A DNA stretch of 64,000 nucleotides from Gemmatimonadota bacterium (lineage in GTDB: Bacteria > Gemmatimonadota > Gemmatimonadetes > Longimicrobiales > Gaopeijiaceae), in contig JAJDTB010000073.1 of the NCBI GenBank assembly GCA_022827345.1, positions 1 to 64,000 of the forward strand, written 5' to 3'. The notes under the pieces were generated by a model. The model saw only the letters and a program-made list of their open reading frames with translations, made no database searches and had not been told where the DNA came from. Below are positions 8,614 through 17,358 of the stretch, piece after piece. The position numbers and the translations under genes are program-made. Within the stretch, counting starts at the first letter, position 1; each line of letters begins with the position of its first letter.

Positions 8614-10607
8614 AGCAAGGGGGGCTGACCTGGCTGCTGCTGGCGGGCCTTGTCGTGGTCTTCACGGCGGTCCGCGTGCTCGACGGGATCGCCTGGCTGC
8701 ACCTGCCCCTCATCATCCTCGGCAGCGGCGCCGTCGTCGCGGCCACGGTCTGGCGCTTCGCGATCTGGCGGGGTGCCGAAGGCGACAGGCGGTCGGTCGA
8801 GGCGGTGTTTGCGTTCGGATACGCGGGGTGCGCGCTGGCGCTGGCGGGCTACGTTCCCGGCACCGAAGGCGGCATGGAGCTGCTCGGCATCGAGTTCGAA
8901 GAGATCCGGACCGAAATCCGCTTCCGGCGCTTCTTCCTGGTGGCCTGCCCCATGCTGCTGGCCGGATCGCTGCTGCCCGTGCTGGGCGCGCAGTGGGCGC
9001 TGGCGAGAGGGGGCAGCGCGGGCGCGGCGCAAGTCGATGCCATGCGGGTGCGCGAAACCGTCACGAACGGACTGAGCCTTGCGATGGGCGGATCGGCGCT
9101 GGTGTTCGTTGGATACATCACGTCGGCGCTCAACCAGACCGCCGACTTCAGCTACTTCAAGACGGCCACGCCGGGCGAGTCGGTGCAGGAGATCGTGCGT
9201 AACATGGACGGCACGCTCGAAACGGCGCTCTTCTTCCCGGAGGTCAATGCCGTCAAGGACCAGGTGCGCAACTACCTGGACGAGCTGGCGCGAACCACGG
9301 GCAAGGTCACGATCGCCGAGTACGACCGATACTCGAACCCGGACGCGGCCGAGGACTTCAACGCCCGCAGCGACGGCGAACTGTTCCTGCGCCTGAACGG
9401 CCGGACCGAGAGCGTCGGCTTCCTGCTCGATCTCGACGAGGCGCGCGGCAGGCTGCGCATTCTCGACAGCCATGTCCAGCAGGCGCTGCTCCAGCTGAAC
9501 CGCTCGCGCCGCTTCGTCTACATGACCAAGGGCCACGGCGAGTTCAACGATCCGGTCTCCGCGGACGAGCCGGAACCCGATCAGCCACCGTCGCTGCGCG
9601 ACTGGCGTCCGGGGATGGAATCGGAGATCGATCAGGGTCCGCCGCCGCGAGCGCTGCGGGAGATGCTCGGAATCCTCAACTACGAGGTGCGGGACATCGG
9701 GATCGGCGAGGGCCTGGGCGACCGGATCCCTGACGATGCCGCGATGGTGATGATCCTGGGGCCGCAGAGCGCCTTCCTCGATGCCGAGATGAACGCGGTG
9801 CGGGAGTATCTCGACCGGGGCGGCGCACTCCTCCTGGCGATGGAATCCCGCTCCGACTTCCAGATCGACGAGCTTCGCGACTACCTGGGCGTGGACTACA
9901 GCCCGCCGATGGTCATCGACGATCAGCGCTTCATGCCCGGCACCCCGCCGACGGTGGCCGACCGGCGCTTCATCGTCACGAACCGCTTCTCGACCCACCC
10001 TTCCGTGACCACCGTCGGCCGCGCCGGCGGCGACATCGTGATGATCGGCTCCGGCAGCTTCACGATCCCGGACACCGTCCCCGGCCGCCGCACCAGCCTC
10101 GTCGTCAATTCGCTCCCCTCCAGCTACGCCGACCTCAACGGCGACTTCCGGTTCGACGAGGAGACCGAGGTGAAGGAGAGCTACGGACTGGTGGCCGCGG
10201 TGGAGTGGACCGGGGATGGCAGCGCGGAGCAGTCCGCCGCTGACGCCGCGGAGGATCCGGAGGGTGGTGCGGAGGCCGAACAGGAGGAGGTGTTGCCCTC
10301 TTCCCGCGCCGGGTTGCGGGCCCTCGTGTTCGGCGACGCGGAGGTCTTCACCGACCAGGTCCTGGTCTCCATTCGCGCGAACCAGTTCGTCGTCGCCGAC
10401 GGCATCCGGTGGCTGGGAGGCGAGGAAGAGTTCGCCGGCGAGGTGGTGTCGGAAGAGGATGTGCCGATCATGCACACCCAGGCCGAGAACGTGACGTGGT
10501 TCTACGCGATCATCTTCGGGGCCCCGGCGCTGGTGCTTGCGGTGGGTGTCGCCACGCTCTACGGCCGGCGCAGGTCTCCGGCTGCCGTGGAAGGGGATGA
10601 AGAGTGA
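8604..10607 (+). CDS. GldG-like ABC transporter auxiliary protein
   Basis: 667 aa. Two N-terminal hydrophobic helices (about 8-28 and 33-52) and further segments (about 72-85, 110-130, 150-172) precede a large soluble domain with the Gld-family pattern: TALFFPEVNAVKDQVRNYLDEL, VTIAEYDRY, a SRRFVYMTKGHGEF block and MVMILGPQSAFLDAEMNAVREYLDRGGALLLAM, an IFT/GATase-like fold. A final transmembrane helix (about 632-652) anchors the C-terminus. The acidic linker around 540-565 is low complexity. It shares a GTGA overlap with the downstream DUF4340 gene. In gliding bacteria GldG partners GldA and GldF; the substrate is not known. Confidence 0.82.
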   Translation: MGMKQGGLTWLLLAGLVVVFTAVRVLDGIAWLHLPLIILGSGAVVAATVWRFAIWRGAEGDRRSVEAVFAFGYAGCALALAGYVPGTEGGMELLGIEFEEIRTEIRFRRFFLVACPMLLAGSLLPVLGAQWALARGGSAGAAQVDAMRVRETVTNGLSLAMGGSALVFVGYITSALNQTADFSYFKTATPGESVQEIVRNMDGTLETALFFPEVNAVKDQVRNYLDELARTTGKVTIAEYDRYSNPDAAEDFNARSDGELFLRLNGRTESVGFLLDLDEARGRLRILDSHVQQALLQLNRSRRFVYMTKGHGEFNDPVSADEPEPDQPPSLRDWRPGMESEIDQGPPPRALREMLGILNYEVRDIGIGEGLGDRIPDDAAMVMILGPQSAFLDAEMNAVREYLDRGGALLLAMESRSDFQIDELRDYLGVDYSPPMVIDDQRFMPGTPPTVADRRFIVTNRFSTHPSVTTVGRAGGDIVMIGSGSFTIPDTVPGRRTSLVVNSLPSSYADLNGDFRFDEETEVKESYGLVAAVEWTGDGSAEQSAADAAEDPEGGAEAEQEEVLPSSRAGLRALVFGDAEVFTDQVLVSIRANQFVVADGIRWLGGEEEFAGEVVSEEDVPIMHTQAENVTWFYAIIFGAPALVLAVGVATLYGRRRSPAAVEGDEE

Positions 10608-11542
10608 AGACGTTGAAGATGCACGGCGTCTTCCTGGTTCTCGCGGTGATCGGGGCGCTGCTGACGTGGATGCGCGACACGAGCTACGTGGAGGAGGATG
10701 CGCTGATCCTGATCTGGGAGCGCGACACCACCGACGTGGTTTCCGTGCACTACACCGCGCCCGAAAAGACCGTCGAACTGCAGCCTCGCAGCGACGACGG
10801 CGACGATTTCCTCTGGACGATCGAGGTCGACGGCGAGGCGCGGTCCGACACGCTCGAGTACCCGGCCGGAGCGCCGGGGCGCACCCTCCTGGGCCGACTC
10901 GCCGAGTTGAGAGTGATCCGCGACCTCGGCGAATTGTCGCCCGAATCGGTGGCGCGCTTCGGGCTTGACGAGGCCGCCGAGCGGATCGAAGTGCGGTTCG
11001 TCGACGAGGAGCGCCTGCTGCTGGTGGGGGATTCGGCGTTCGGCGGACAGGATCGCTACGCCATCGAACCCGCAACGGGGGAGGGTTACGTCATCGGTGG
11101 CGACCTCACACGGCCCTTTGGGATCGGCGAGGGCGCGCTTCGCGAGCGCTGGCTCCACCATTTCCTCGACGACGATATCGCGACCGTCGGGATCACGGTC
11201 CCGGGCGGCGGCACTCGCGAGATGGCGCGCACCGAGGCCGGGGAGTGGACCGACACGGATTCGGATACCCCCGACGCCGGATTCGCCAATTTCATGGAGC
11301 GGGTGGACCAGCTTGCCATCGGGGGATACGGCGCCGAGCCGGCCATGGCCACCACGAGACCGCTGGTGCGCGTCGACTATCTCGACGACTCGGGCGAGCC
11401 TCTCGGGTTCGTGGAGTTGTTGCGCGACGACGCGGCTGAACGCGATCCCTACTACATCCGGAGCGAGACGACCCGCATCGTCGCATTCGCCGTCACCTCG
11501 CTGGCGGAACGGGTCGAACAGGGGCTGGGCGAGATCTTCTGA
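10604..11542 (+). CDS. DUF4340 family protein, last gene of the Gld-type operon
   Basis: 312 aa starting at GTG 10604, which overlaps the preceding TGA. One N-terminal membrane helix (about 7-22, GVFLVLAVIGALLTWM) is followed by a periplasmic region with repeated DUF4340 units: IEVDGEARSDTLEYP, LLGRLAELRVIRDLGE, ARFGLDEAAERIEVRF and LLVGDSAFGGQDRYAI. DUF4340 proteins commonly follow gldG-like genes and are thought to be structural partners of the transporter. That role comes from gene neighbourhood, not biochemistry. No terminator is obvious after the stop. Confidence 0.82.
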   Translation: MKTLKMHGVFLVLAVIGALLTWMRDTSYVEEDALILIWERDTTDVVSVHYTAPEKTVELQPRSDDGDDFLWTIEVDGEARSDTLEYPAGAPGRTLLGRLAELRVIRDLGELSPESVARFGLDEAAERIEVRFVDEERLLLVGDSAFGGQDRYAIEPATGEGYVIGGDLTRPFGIGEGALRERWLHHFLDDDIATVGITVPGGGTREMARTEAGEWTDTDSDTPDAGFANFMERVDQLAIGGYGAEPAMATTRPLVRVDYLDDSGEPLGFVELLRDDAAERDPYYIRSETTRIVAFAVTSLAERVEQGLGEIF

Positions 11543-11563
11543 CGCACCCCGGCGCAGACATTA

Positions 11564-11592
11564 TTGCGTGTCGCGCGCGCGACCCATACTAT
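11564..11592 (+). promoter_or_regulatory. Candidate promoter for the SusC/SusD cluster
   Basis: TTGCGT (11564-11569) and TACTAT (11587-11592) are separated by 17 bp and lie in the only AT-richer stretch between the DUF4340 stop and SusC start. This would give a leader of roughly 100 nt. The match to sigma-70 boxes is partial, so this is tentative. A strong Shine-Dalgarno (AAAAGGAGAGG) precedes ATG 11705. Confidence 0.3.
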
Positions 11593-11704
11593 GTCATGGT
11601 TATGGATTGGACATTGCCGCAGTGGCTCTGCGGTAACGATAGCGGCGAATAGCACGAGGCTTTCGACCGCGAATTAGTCACTCACCTCCAAAAGGAGAGG
11701 CGAC

Positions 11705-14677
11705 ATGACCCAACGCTACCACCTTACGAAGGGAGGGAGGCTCTCCTCTCTCCTGGCTGTGGCGGCCGCGGCGGCATTCCTCCTGCCGGCTCAGGCGGCC
11801 GCGCAGGACGGGACGGTCACCGGCCAGATCGTTGCAGCAACAACCGGACAGCCGATCAACGGCGTCCAGGTCTCGATCATGGAGACTTCGCTCGGCGGAC
11901 TTTCAAACGTCAACGGCCGTTTCCTGATCAACGGCGTGCCGGCCGGCACCTACACGGTGCAGGCCACCTACGTCGGCTACGGCACACAGACGCAGGAAGT
12001 CACGGTAGCCCCAGGAGGGGCCGCGACCGTGCAGTTCGAGATGGAAGTCTCGGCTGTGGCCATGGACGAGCTCATCGTCACGGGCACTGCGGGTGCCGTG
12101 GAGCGGCGGAAGCTGGGTACATCCGCGGCGTCGCTCGACGTGAGCAGCGTCTCCGAAGTGACTCCGCTGTCCAGCTTCGGTCAGGCCCTCGAGGGCCGGA
12201 TCCCCGGCGTACGCTCGATCGGAACGGTCGGCGGCGTGGGCGCGGGACGTGAGCTGCGGATTCGGGGCACCGACTCGTTCAGCCTCGGCCAGCGTCCCGT
12301 CATCTACATCGATGGCGTGCGTGTGGACGCGCGACAGCAGGAGTGGGGAAGCTCGGCCGGTGGCTCGACCACCTGTTGCGCCTTCAGCGGCGGTGCCGGC
12401 GAGGACCGGCTCTCCGACCTGAACCCCGACGAGATCGACCGCGTCGAGGTCCTCAAGGGCCCCGCGGCGGCCACGCTCTACGGCTCCGAAGCCTCCGGCG
12501 GCGTGATTCAGATCTTCACCAAGCGCGGCCGCAGCAACAGCCCGGCCAACTTCTCGCTGAACGTCACGACCGGATTCAACCGGCACAGGGAGAACTTTCC
12601 GACCAGTCTGCGGGACAACTTCCGCGGTCCGGACGGAACCGTTGCATGGGATCCGAATGAGACGCTGATCGAAAACGGCCTCATCAACTCCTACGACCTG
12701 ACCGTCGACGGCGGTGGGGAAGAGGTGACCTACTTCGTGTCCGGCGGCTTCGCCTACGAGGAAGGCTCGATCAAGCCGAACGATCAGAAGAAGGCCAACC
12801 TGCGCGTCAACCTTAACTGGACGGCGGGCGAAAACCTGACCATCGGCGTCACCTCCGGATACGTCAGAAACCGCATCTGGGCGGTGCAGTCGGGGAACAA
12901 CTGGCTCGGGATCTACACCAACGCGCTCCTGACGAACCCGCTGCACGCGACGGCCGACGAGCCCTACGGCGGCGGCCTCGACGTGAACGTGGCCGATGCC
13001 CAGGCCCTCGAAACGTTTTCGGACGCCGACAGGTGGACCGGGTCGATCAACCTGAACTACAACCCGCTTCCCAACTTCACCCACCGGGCCACCTTCGGTC
13101 TCGACGCGGTCGCCGACCAGAAGACCCGGTGGATGCCTTTCGGCCGCCACTACACCTACATCGGCAGGAACGGCGAGCGGAACATCGGGTACCGGCAGGC
13201 ACGGAAGTTCACGGCCGAGTACATCGGCAACCTCGACTGGAACCTGCCCTTCCTGGGTGGCCTGGCTGGAACGGTCGCCTTCGGCTCCCAGGGATACTGG
13301 GACATTATCTCGACATCCATGGCGACCGGTAAGGACTATGCCGGTGAGGGCGTGACGACGGTCTCCGGCGCCGCGCGGACGTTCGCTGGTGAGACCTTCT
13401 TCGAGGAAGTCAACATCGGTGCGTTCGTGCAGAACCGGTTCGATTTCGACAACCTCTTCGTGACGGCCGCGGTGCGGGTGGACGGGAACAGCGCCTTCGG
13501 CGTGAACTACGGTTTCCAGGTCTACCCCAAGGTCGACGCGGCCTACAATCTTCCCGCGGGCCTGTTGCCAGGCGTCAGCAGCGCGAAGGTTCGCGCTGCG
13601 GTGGGCATGGCCGGCAAGGCGCCGGGCGCTTTCGACCAGTTCCAGACCTATGTCCCGAACACCGTTCTGAACGACTTGGCTGGCGTAGCTCCCAGCAACC
13701 CCGGGAACGCCGACTTGGAGCCCGAGAACAAGATCGAGTACGAAGCGGGCTTGGAAATGGGTGTCTGGAACGACCGGATCGGCCTCGACGCGACGTACTG
13801 GCACGCCAACACGCAGAACGCCCTTCTCGCGATTGCGTTGCCCCCGAGTGAAGGGTTCGGCTCCAGCCGCCTGGAGAACGTCGGCGAGATCCTCAACAGA
13901 GGCGTTGAGCTCGCTGTCAACTCCACGATCATCGACCAGAGCAACTTCCGCTGGTCTGCCGGCATGAACTTCGAGTGGATTCACAACGAGATTCTGGATC
14001 TCGGAGAGACCGCCGTCGAGGATTCCCTCCCGGTATACGACGCCGATGGTCAGTTGACCCACTGGAACTACCACCGGAGCCTCGGTGGACACTACGTGGG
14101 CCTTCCGATCTTCGAAGTGCGTAGCCGTGTGATCACCGGCTGGGATCCGACCACGCGCAGCCACAGCCGCTCGGCCTACAACACCTACGTCGGCAACGGA
14201 CAGCCGGAACAACTGGCTTCCATCTTCAACGATTTTGCGATCGGCCAGTCGTTGAGAGTCGCCGTGCAGTTCCGTGGCGAGTGGGGTGCCGTGATGAGCA
14301 ACTCCGACCGGGGTTACGGCGTACGGCAGCTGGCTTACGACGAATACCTCGAGCTGCTTGGGCCCGGTGGCGAGCGGACACCTGCCAGCGACTCGCTGCT
14401 CGACATGTTCAGGCTCCTCTACCCGATCGACAAGCGGGACCACATCCGACTGCAGGAGCTGTCCGTATCCTACGTGTTGCCACAGGATCTGATGGGCTCC
14501 ATCGGGCTGGGCCGCTCCTCGCTCACACTGTCGGGCTACAACCTCCACTGGTGGGACGACTGCCACTGCCCCGACCCGAATCAGCAGTACAGAGGTGGCG
14601 ACGACTTCAGCACGTCTCCGTTCCTCGGGATGCCACAACCGAGGCGGTTCCAACTGTCGTTCAAGACAAGATTCTAA
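11705..14677 (+). CDS. SusC/RagA-type TonB-linked outer membrane protein
   Basis: 990 aa. A signal peptide ends near AQAAAQ (residue 34). A CarboxypepD_reg domain (about 38-115: TVTGQIVAATTGQPINGVQV, NGRFLINGVPAGTYTV) is followed by a TonB-box-like VAMDELIVTG, and a plug domain (about 130-270) with ALEGRIPGVRS, RELRIRGTDSFS, PVIYIDGVRVD and DEIDRVEVLKGPAAATLYGSEASGGVIQIFTKRG. The remaining 700 residues are aromatic-rich beta-barrel strands, ending in SFKTRF, a proper C-terminal aromatic for barrel insertion. It imports an oligomeric substrate too large for porins, together with the SusD lipoprotein 12 bp downstream. The substrate cannot be told from sequence; no glycosidase is adjacent. Confidence 0.92.
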   Translation: MTQRYHLTKGGRLSSLLAVAAAAAFLLPAQAAAQDGTVTGQIVAATTGQPINGVQVSIMETSLGGLSNVNGRFLINGVPAGTYTVQATYVGYGTQTQEVTVAPGGAATVQFEMEVSAVAMDELIVTGTAGAVERRKLGTSAASLDVSSVSEVTPLSSFGQALEGRIPGVRSIGTVGGVGAGRELRIRGTDSFSLGQRPVIYIDGVRVDARQQEWGSSAGGSTTCCAFSGGAGEDRLSDLNPDEIDRVEVLKGPAAATLYGSEASGGVIQIFTKRGRSNSPANFSLNVTTGFNRHRENFPTSLRDNFRGPDGTVAWDPNETLIENGLINSYDLTVDGGGEEVTYFVSGGFAYEEGSIKPNDQKKANLRVNLNWTAGENLTIGVTSGYVRNRIWAVQSGNNWLGIYTNALLTNPLHATADEPYGGGLDVNVADAQALETFSDADRWTGSINLNYNPLPNFTHRATFGLDAVADQKTRWMPFGRHYTYIGRNGERNIGYRQARKFTAEYIGNLDWNLPFLGGLAGTVAFGSQGYWDIISTSMATGKDYAGEGVTTVSGAARTFAGETFFEEVNIGAFVQNRFDFDNLFVTAAVRVDGNSAFGVNYGFQVYPKVDAAYNLPAGLLPGVSSAKVRAAVGMAGKAPGAFDQFQTYVPNTVLNDLAGVAPSNPGNADLEPENKIEYEAGLEMGVWNDRIGLDATYWHANTQNALLAIALPPSEGFGSSRLENVGEILNRGVELAVNSTIIDQSNFRWSAGMNFEWIHNEILDLGETAVEDSLPVYDADGQLTHWNYHRSLGGHYVGLPIFEVRSRVITGWDPTTRSHSRSAYNTYVGNGQPEQLASIFNDFAIGQSLRVAVQFRGEWGAVMSNSDRGYGVRQLAYDEYLELLGPGGERTPASDSLLDMFRLLYPIDKRDHIRLQELSVSYVLPQDLMGSIGLGRSSLTLSGYNLHWWDDCHCPDPNQQYRGGDDFSTSPFLGMPQPRRFQLSFKTRF

Positions 14678-14689
14678 AGGAGGCCGACC

Positions 14690-15985
14690 ATGAATACGTC
14701 AAAGCTTAGAGGTTTGACAGCGGCTGCCGTCGGCGTCCTGGCTCTCGGAGCCTGCGACATCCTGACCGTGTCCGACCCTGAGCGCTACACGGCTGACGAC
14801 CTTGACAGCGCGTTGCCCGCCGTAGCGAACGGTGTAGAGGGTGCCATGCACGAGGTCATGGACAACTGGGTGGTCTACCAGGCGCTTCTGGCCGATGTGT
14901 ACCAGCACACCGGCACCTGGTCCGGCTACGACGATACCGACCACGGGCGGATGGACTACACCCGCAATACCCTCGCCGGTAGCCAGAACTCGTGGCTGAG
15001 GACGCAGTGGTTCGCGGTCGATGCCGAGGCACGGTTCAGGAGAGTGATGGGCGACGCCGAGGCCGGGTCCAGCCCGCTCACGGCGCAGGTACAGATGAGC
15101 GGAGGCATGGCGGACATGCTGAACGGCATGACGTTCTGCGAGTCCGTGGCCGAGCCCACCGGCAATGTTGTCACCGACATGCAGTTGCTTGCGCAGGCAG
15201 AGGGCAAGCTCACCACTGCTATCGCGACCGCGCAGTCTGCGGGGCGGCCCGACTATGCTATGGCTTCGACCGCCGCGAGGGCTCAGACCCGCATGATGCT
15301 CGGCGACTGGGCGGGAGCCGTTGCGGACGCATCCTCCATTCCCGCCGGCTTCTCCTACGACGCGATCTTCAACCAGGAGAGCATCAACTGGATCGTGTTG
15401 GTAACCACCAAGAACTACAACGAGGCCGCAGGCCTGATGCACAAGTGGTGGCCGCTGATCACCAAGAGCGACGAGCCGGGCTTCATGGCGGATCCGCTCA
15501 GCGGAATGCCCGACATGCGGCTTCCGGTGTACTTCGACGGCGAGGTGGCGACGGACAACGAGACGCCCCACTACAGCCAGTGGAAGTACAACGCCGAAAC
15601 CGACGATATTCCGATGCTGCACTCCGACGGAATGCAGTTGATCATCGCCGAGGCGATGGCCAGGAATGGTGACTTCCCGGGTGCCACGGGGATCCTCAAT
15701 CAGTTGCGTGCAGCTGTTGGCCTGCCTGGCCACGAGGTCCCAGCCGATCCGAACACGATGGCCGAGATCATCCTGTGGGAGCGGTTTGCCGAGCACTTCA
15801 TGGAAGGCCAGCGCATGATCGACCTGCACCGGGCCGGCATCGTGCGCGATGTCTTCGAGGCGCTGAACGATCCGGAGCGCGTTGGGGTGGGACGTCCCAC
15901 GAAATTCCCGATGTCTTCCACCGAAGCGCTTTACAATCCGAACATCGAAAACGATCTACTCCAGAGGTGTCTGCCCACGGCGTAG
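14690..15985 (+). CDS. SusD/RagB-type surface lipoprotein, first paralogue
   Basis: 431 aa, lipobox LALGAC (Cys near residue 22), with an AGGAGG Shine-Dalgarno overlapping the end of the SusC gene region. The TPR-rich helical core is evident: ALPAVANGVEGAMHEVMDNWVVYQALLADVY, a middle with AEGKLTTAIATAQSAG, MLGDWAGAVADASSIP, and the C-terminal SusD signature DGMQLIIAEAMARNGDFPGATGILNQLRAAVGLPG then ILWERFAEHFMEGQRMIDLHRAG. It caps the SusC barrel and captures substrate. It ends in a conserved style (NPNIENDLLQRC). A 14-bp-stem hairpin follows 37 bp after the stop. Confidence 0.9.
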   Translation: MNTSKLRGLTAAAVGVLALGACDILTVSDPERYTADDLDSALPAVANGVEGAMHEVMDNWVVYQALLADVYQHTGTWSGYDDTDHGRMDYTRNTLAGSQNSWLRTQWFAVDAEARFRRVMGDAEAGSSPLTAQVQMSGGMADMLNGMTFCESVAEPTGNVVTDMQLLAQAEGKLTTAIATAQSAGRPDYAMASTAARAQTRMMLGDWAGAVADASSIPAGFSYDAIFNQESINWIVLVTTKNYNEAAGLMHKWWPLITKSDEPGFMADPLSGMPDMRLPVYFDGEVATDNETPHYSQWKYNAETDDIPMLHSDGMQLIIAEAMARNGDFPGATGILNQLRAAVGLPGHEVPADPNTMAEIILWERFAEHFMEGQRMIDLHRAGIVRDVFEALNDPERVGVGRPTKFPMSSTEALYNPNIENDLLQRCLPTA

Positions 15986-16022
15986 AGTCGTCAACCGCGG
16001 GAATGTTCTCGCGGTGACAGTG

Positions 16023-16060
16023 GATGGGCGCGACCCGCCGGGACGGGGGTCGCGCCCATC
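16023..16060 (+). terminator. Strong GC stem-loop between the two SusD genes
   Basis: A perfect 14-bp inverted repeat (GATGGGCGCGACCC and its complement) with a 10-nt loop. There is no T-run after it, so it may be a processing or attenuation hairpin or a factor-dependent terminator. It would lower expression of the downstream SusD paralogue, whose ATG lies 24 bp on. Confidence 0.6.
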
Positions 16061-16083
16061 GCGTTCCTGCAACAGGGTGCGGT

Positions 16084-17328
16084 ATGGCCAGGCTTGAAGG
16101 GGCAATTCGATTCGGTTGGCTGGTGACCGTAATGCTGCACCTTGGTGCCTGCGGCGATGGGCTGACCGTTTCCGACCCCAATCGCCTGACCTCCGACGAC
16201 CTGGACAACGATCTGGCCGCCGTAGCCAACGGTGTCGAGGGCGCGGTCTACGAGGAGGTCGACTACTGGGTTGTCCTGCAGGCCCTGCTTGCGGATGTGC
16301 TGCAGAGCACCGACACCTCGTCAGTATTCAACGCCGTCGACCTGGGCCGGATCGATGAGACCCGGGGAATGGCGATGGACCGGATCGGCTCCCGCTGGGC
16401 GAGAGCGAGCGGCGCTGCCAGGCTCGCCGAGGAGCGGTTCAAGCGTGTGCTGGGAGACTCCGAGGCAGAGGCCAGTGCACTGACGGCGCAGGTACTCCTG
16501 TCCTCTGGCCTGGTCAATCTGTACAGGGGCATGACGTTTTGCAGCGTGGCCGAAAACGGCAGACTGTTGAGTGATCGGGATGTGCTCGACGCCGCCGAGC
16601 AGACACTGACAAGGGCGATCGCTGTGGCTCGGGCGGCGCAGCGGTCGGACTACGAGACGGCGGCCGTGGCTGCACGGGCCCAGACCCGAGCCATGCTCCT
16701 GGAGTGGGCGGGCGCGGCGTCGGATGCGGCTGTGATTCCGCAGGGGTTCTCACACGACGCCGTTTTCCCTTCTTCGCATGTCAACGCGGTCTACGAACGA
16801 ATGTCCGTCGACAGGAGCGTGGGCCTCATGTACCAATGGTGGGAGGGAATTGTTGAAGCCGGAGGTTCGAGCTTTCTGACCGATCCATCAAGCGGGCTCG
16901 CGGATCCGCGCCTTCCGGTATTTCATTCCGGCGCGCTGGGACGCGACGAGCAGACTCCCCACTACGATCAGCGGAAATATGTAGTAGCTTCCGATCGCGT
17001 TCCGCTGGTGCACTACGATCTCATGCGTCTGATCGTTGCCGAAGCCCTCGTGAACCGGGAGGAATACGCCGGTGCGACCGCCATTCTCAATGAGTTGCGT
17101 GGTGCCGTGGGCTTACCGGGCTACGCTGTGCCCGGGGACTCCTTCGAGATGCAGGAAATCCTCGTCCACGAGCGCTTTGCCGAACTCTTTCTTGAAGGAC
17201 ATCGCCTGGTCGATCTCCACCGCAAGGGGCTGATGCGCGTTGTGTTCGACGAACTGATGGACCCTCAACGGCCCGGGTGGGGACGTCCATCCAAGTGGGG
17301 TGGTCATTGTCCCGCACGGGTGGGGTGA
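16084..17328 (+). CDS. SusD/RagB-type lipoprotein, second paralogue
   Basis: 414 aa from ATG 16084 (frame open from 16024, but this start gives the lipoprotein signal with lipobox LGAC). It is clearly a tandem duplicate of the preceding gene: shared GLTVSDPNRLTSDDLDNDLAAV, NGVEGAVYEEVDYWVVLQALLADVL, LTAQVLLSSGLVNLYRGMTFC, MLLEWAGAASDAAVIPQGFSHDAVF, LMRLIVAEALVNREEYAGATAILNELRGAVGLPGY and ERFAELFLEGHRLVDLHRKG. Conservation is lost after GRPSK: where paralogue 1 continues for about 25 residues, this one ends in an unrelated 10-residue tail. There is no second SusC, so either both lipoproteins serve one SusC or this copy is drifting. Confidence 0.85.
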   Translation: MARLEGAIRFGWLVTVMLHLGACGDGLTVSDPNRLTSDDLDNDLAAVANGVEGAVYEEVDYWVVLQALLADVLQSTDTSSVFNAVDLGRIDETRGMAMDRIGSRWARASGAARLAEERFKRVLGDSEAEASALTAQVLLSSGLVNLYRGMTFCSVAENGRLLSDRDVLDAAEQTLTRAIAVARAAQRSDYETAAVAARAQTRAMLLEWAGAASDAAVIPQGFSHDAVFPSSHVNAVYERMSVDRSVGLMYQWWEGIVEAGGSSFLTDPSSGLADPRLPVFHSGALGRDEQTPHYDQRKYVVASDRVPLVHYDLMRLIVAEALVNREEYAGATAILNELRGAVGLPGYAVPGDSFEMQEILVHERFAELFLEGHRLVDLHRKGLMRVVFDELMDPQRPGWGRPSKWGGHCPARVG

Positions 17329-17358
17329 GTCGATCCCAGGCGCGGCCGACGCATGCCG

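Noticed and set aside
11591-11614. ATGT...ACAT pair upstream of the first SusC, as a sixth copy of the dyad element
   Set aside because: Spacing is 16 bp instead of 12, the arms do not extend to ATGTAA/TTACAT, and there is no second unit 21 bp away.
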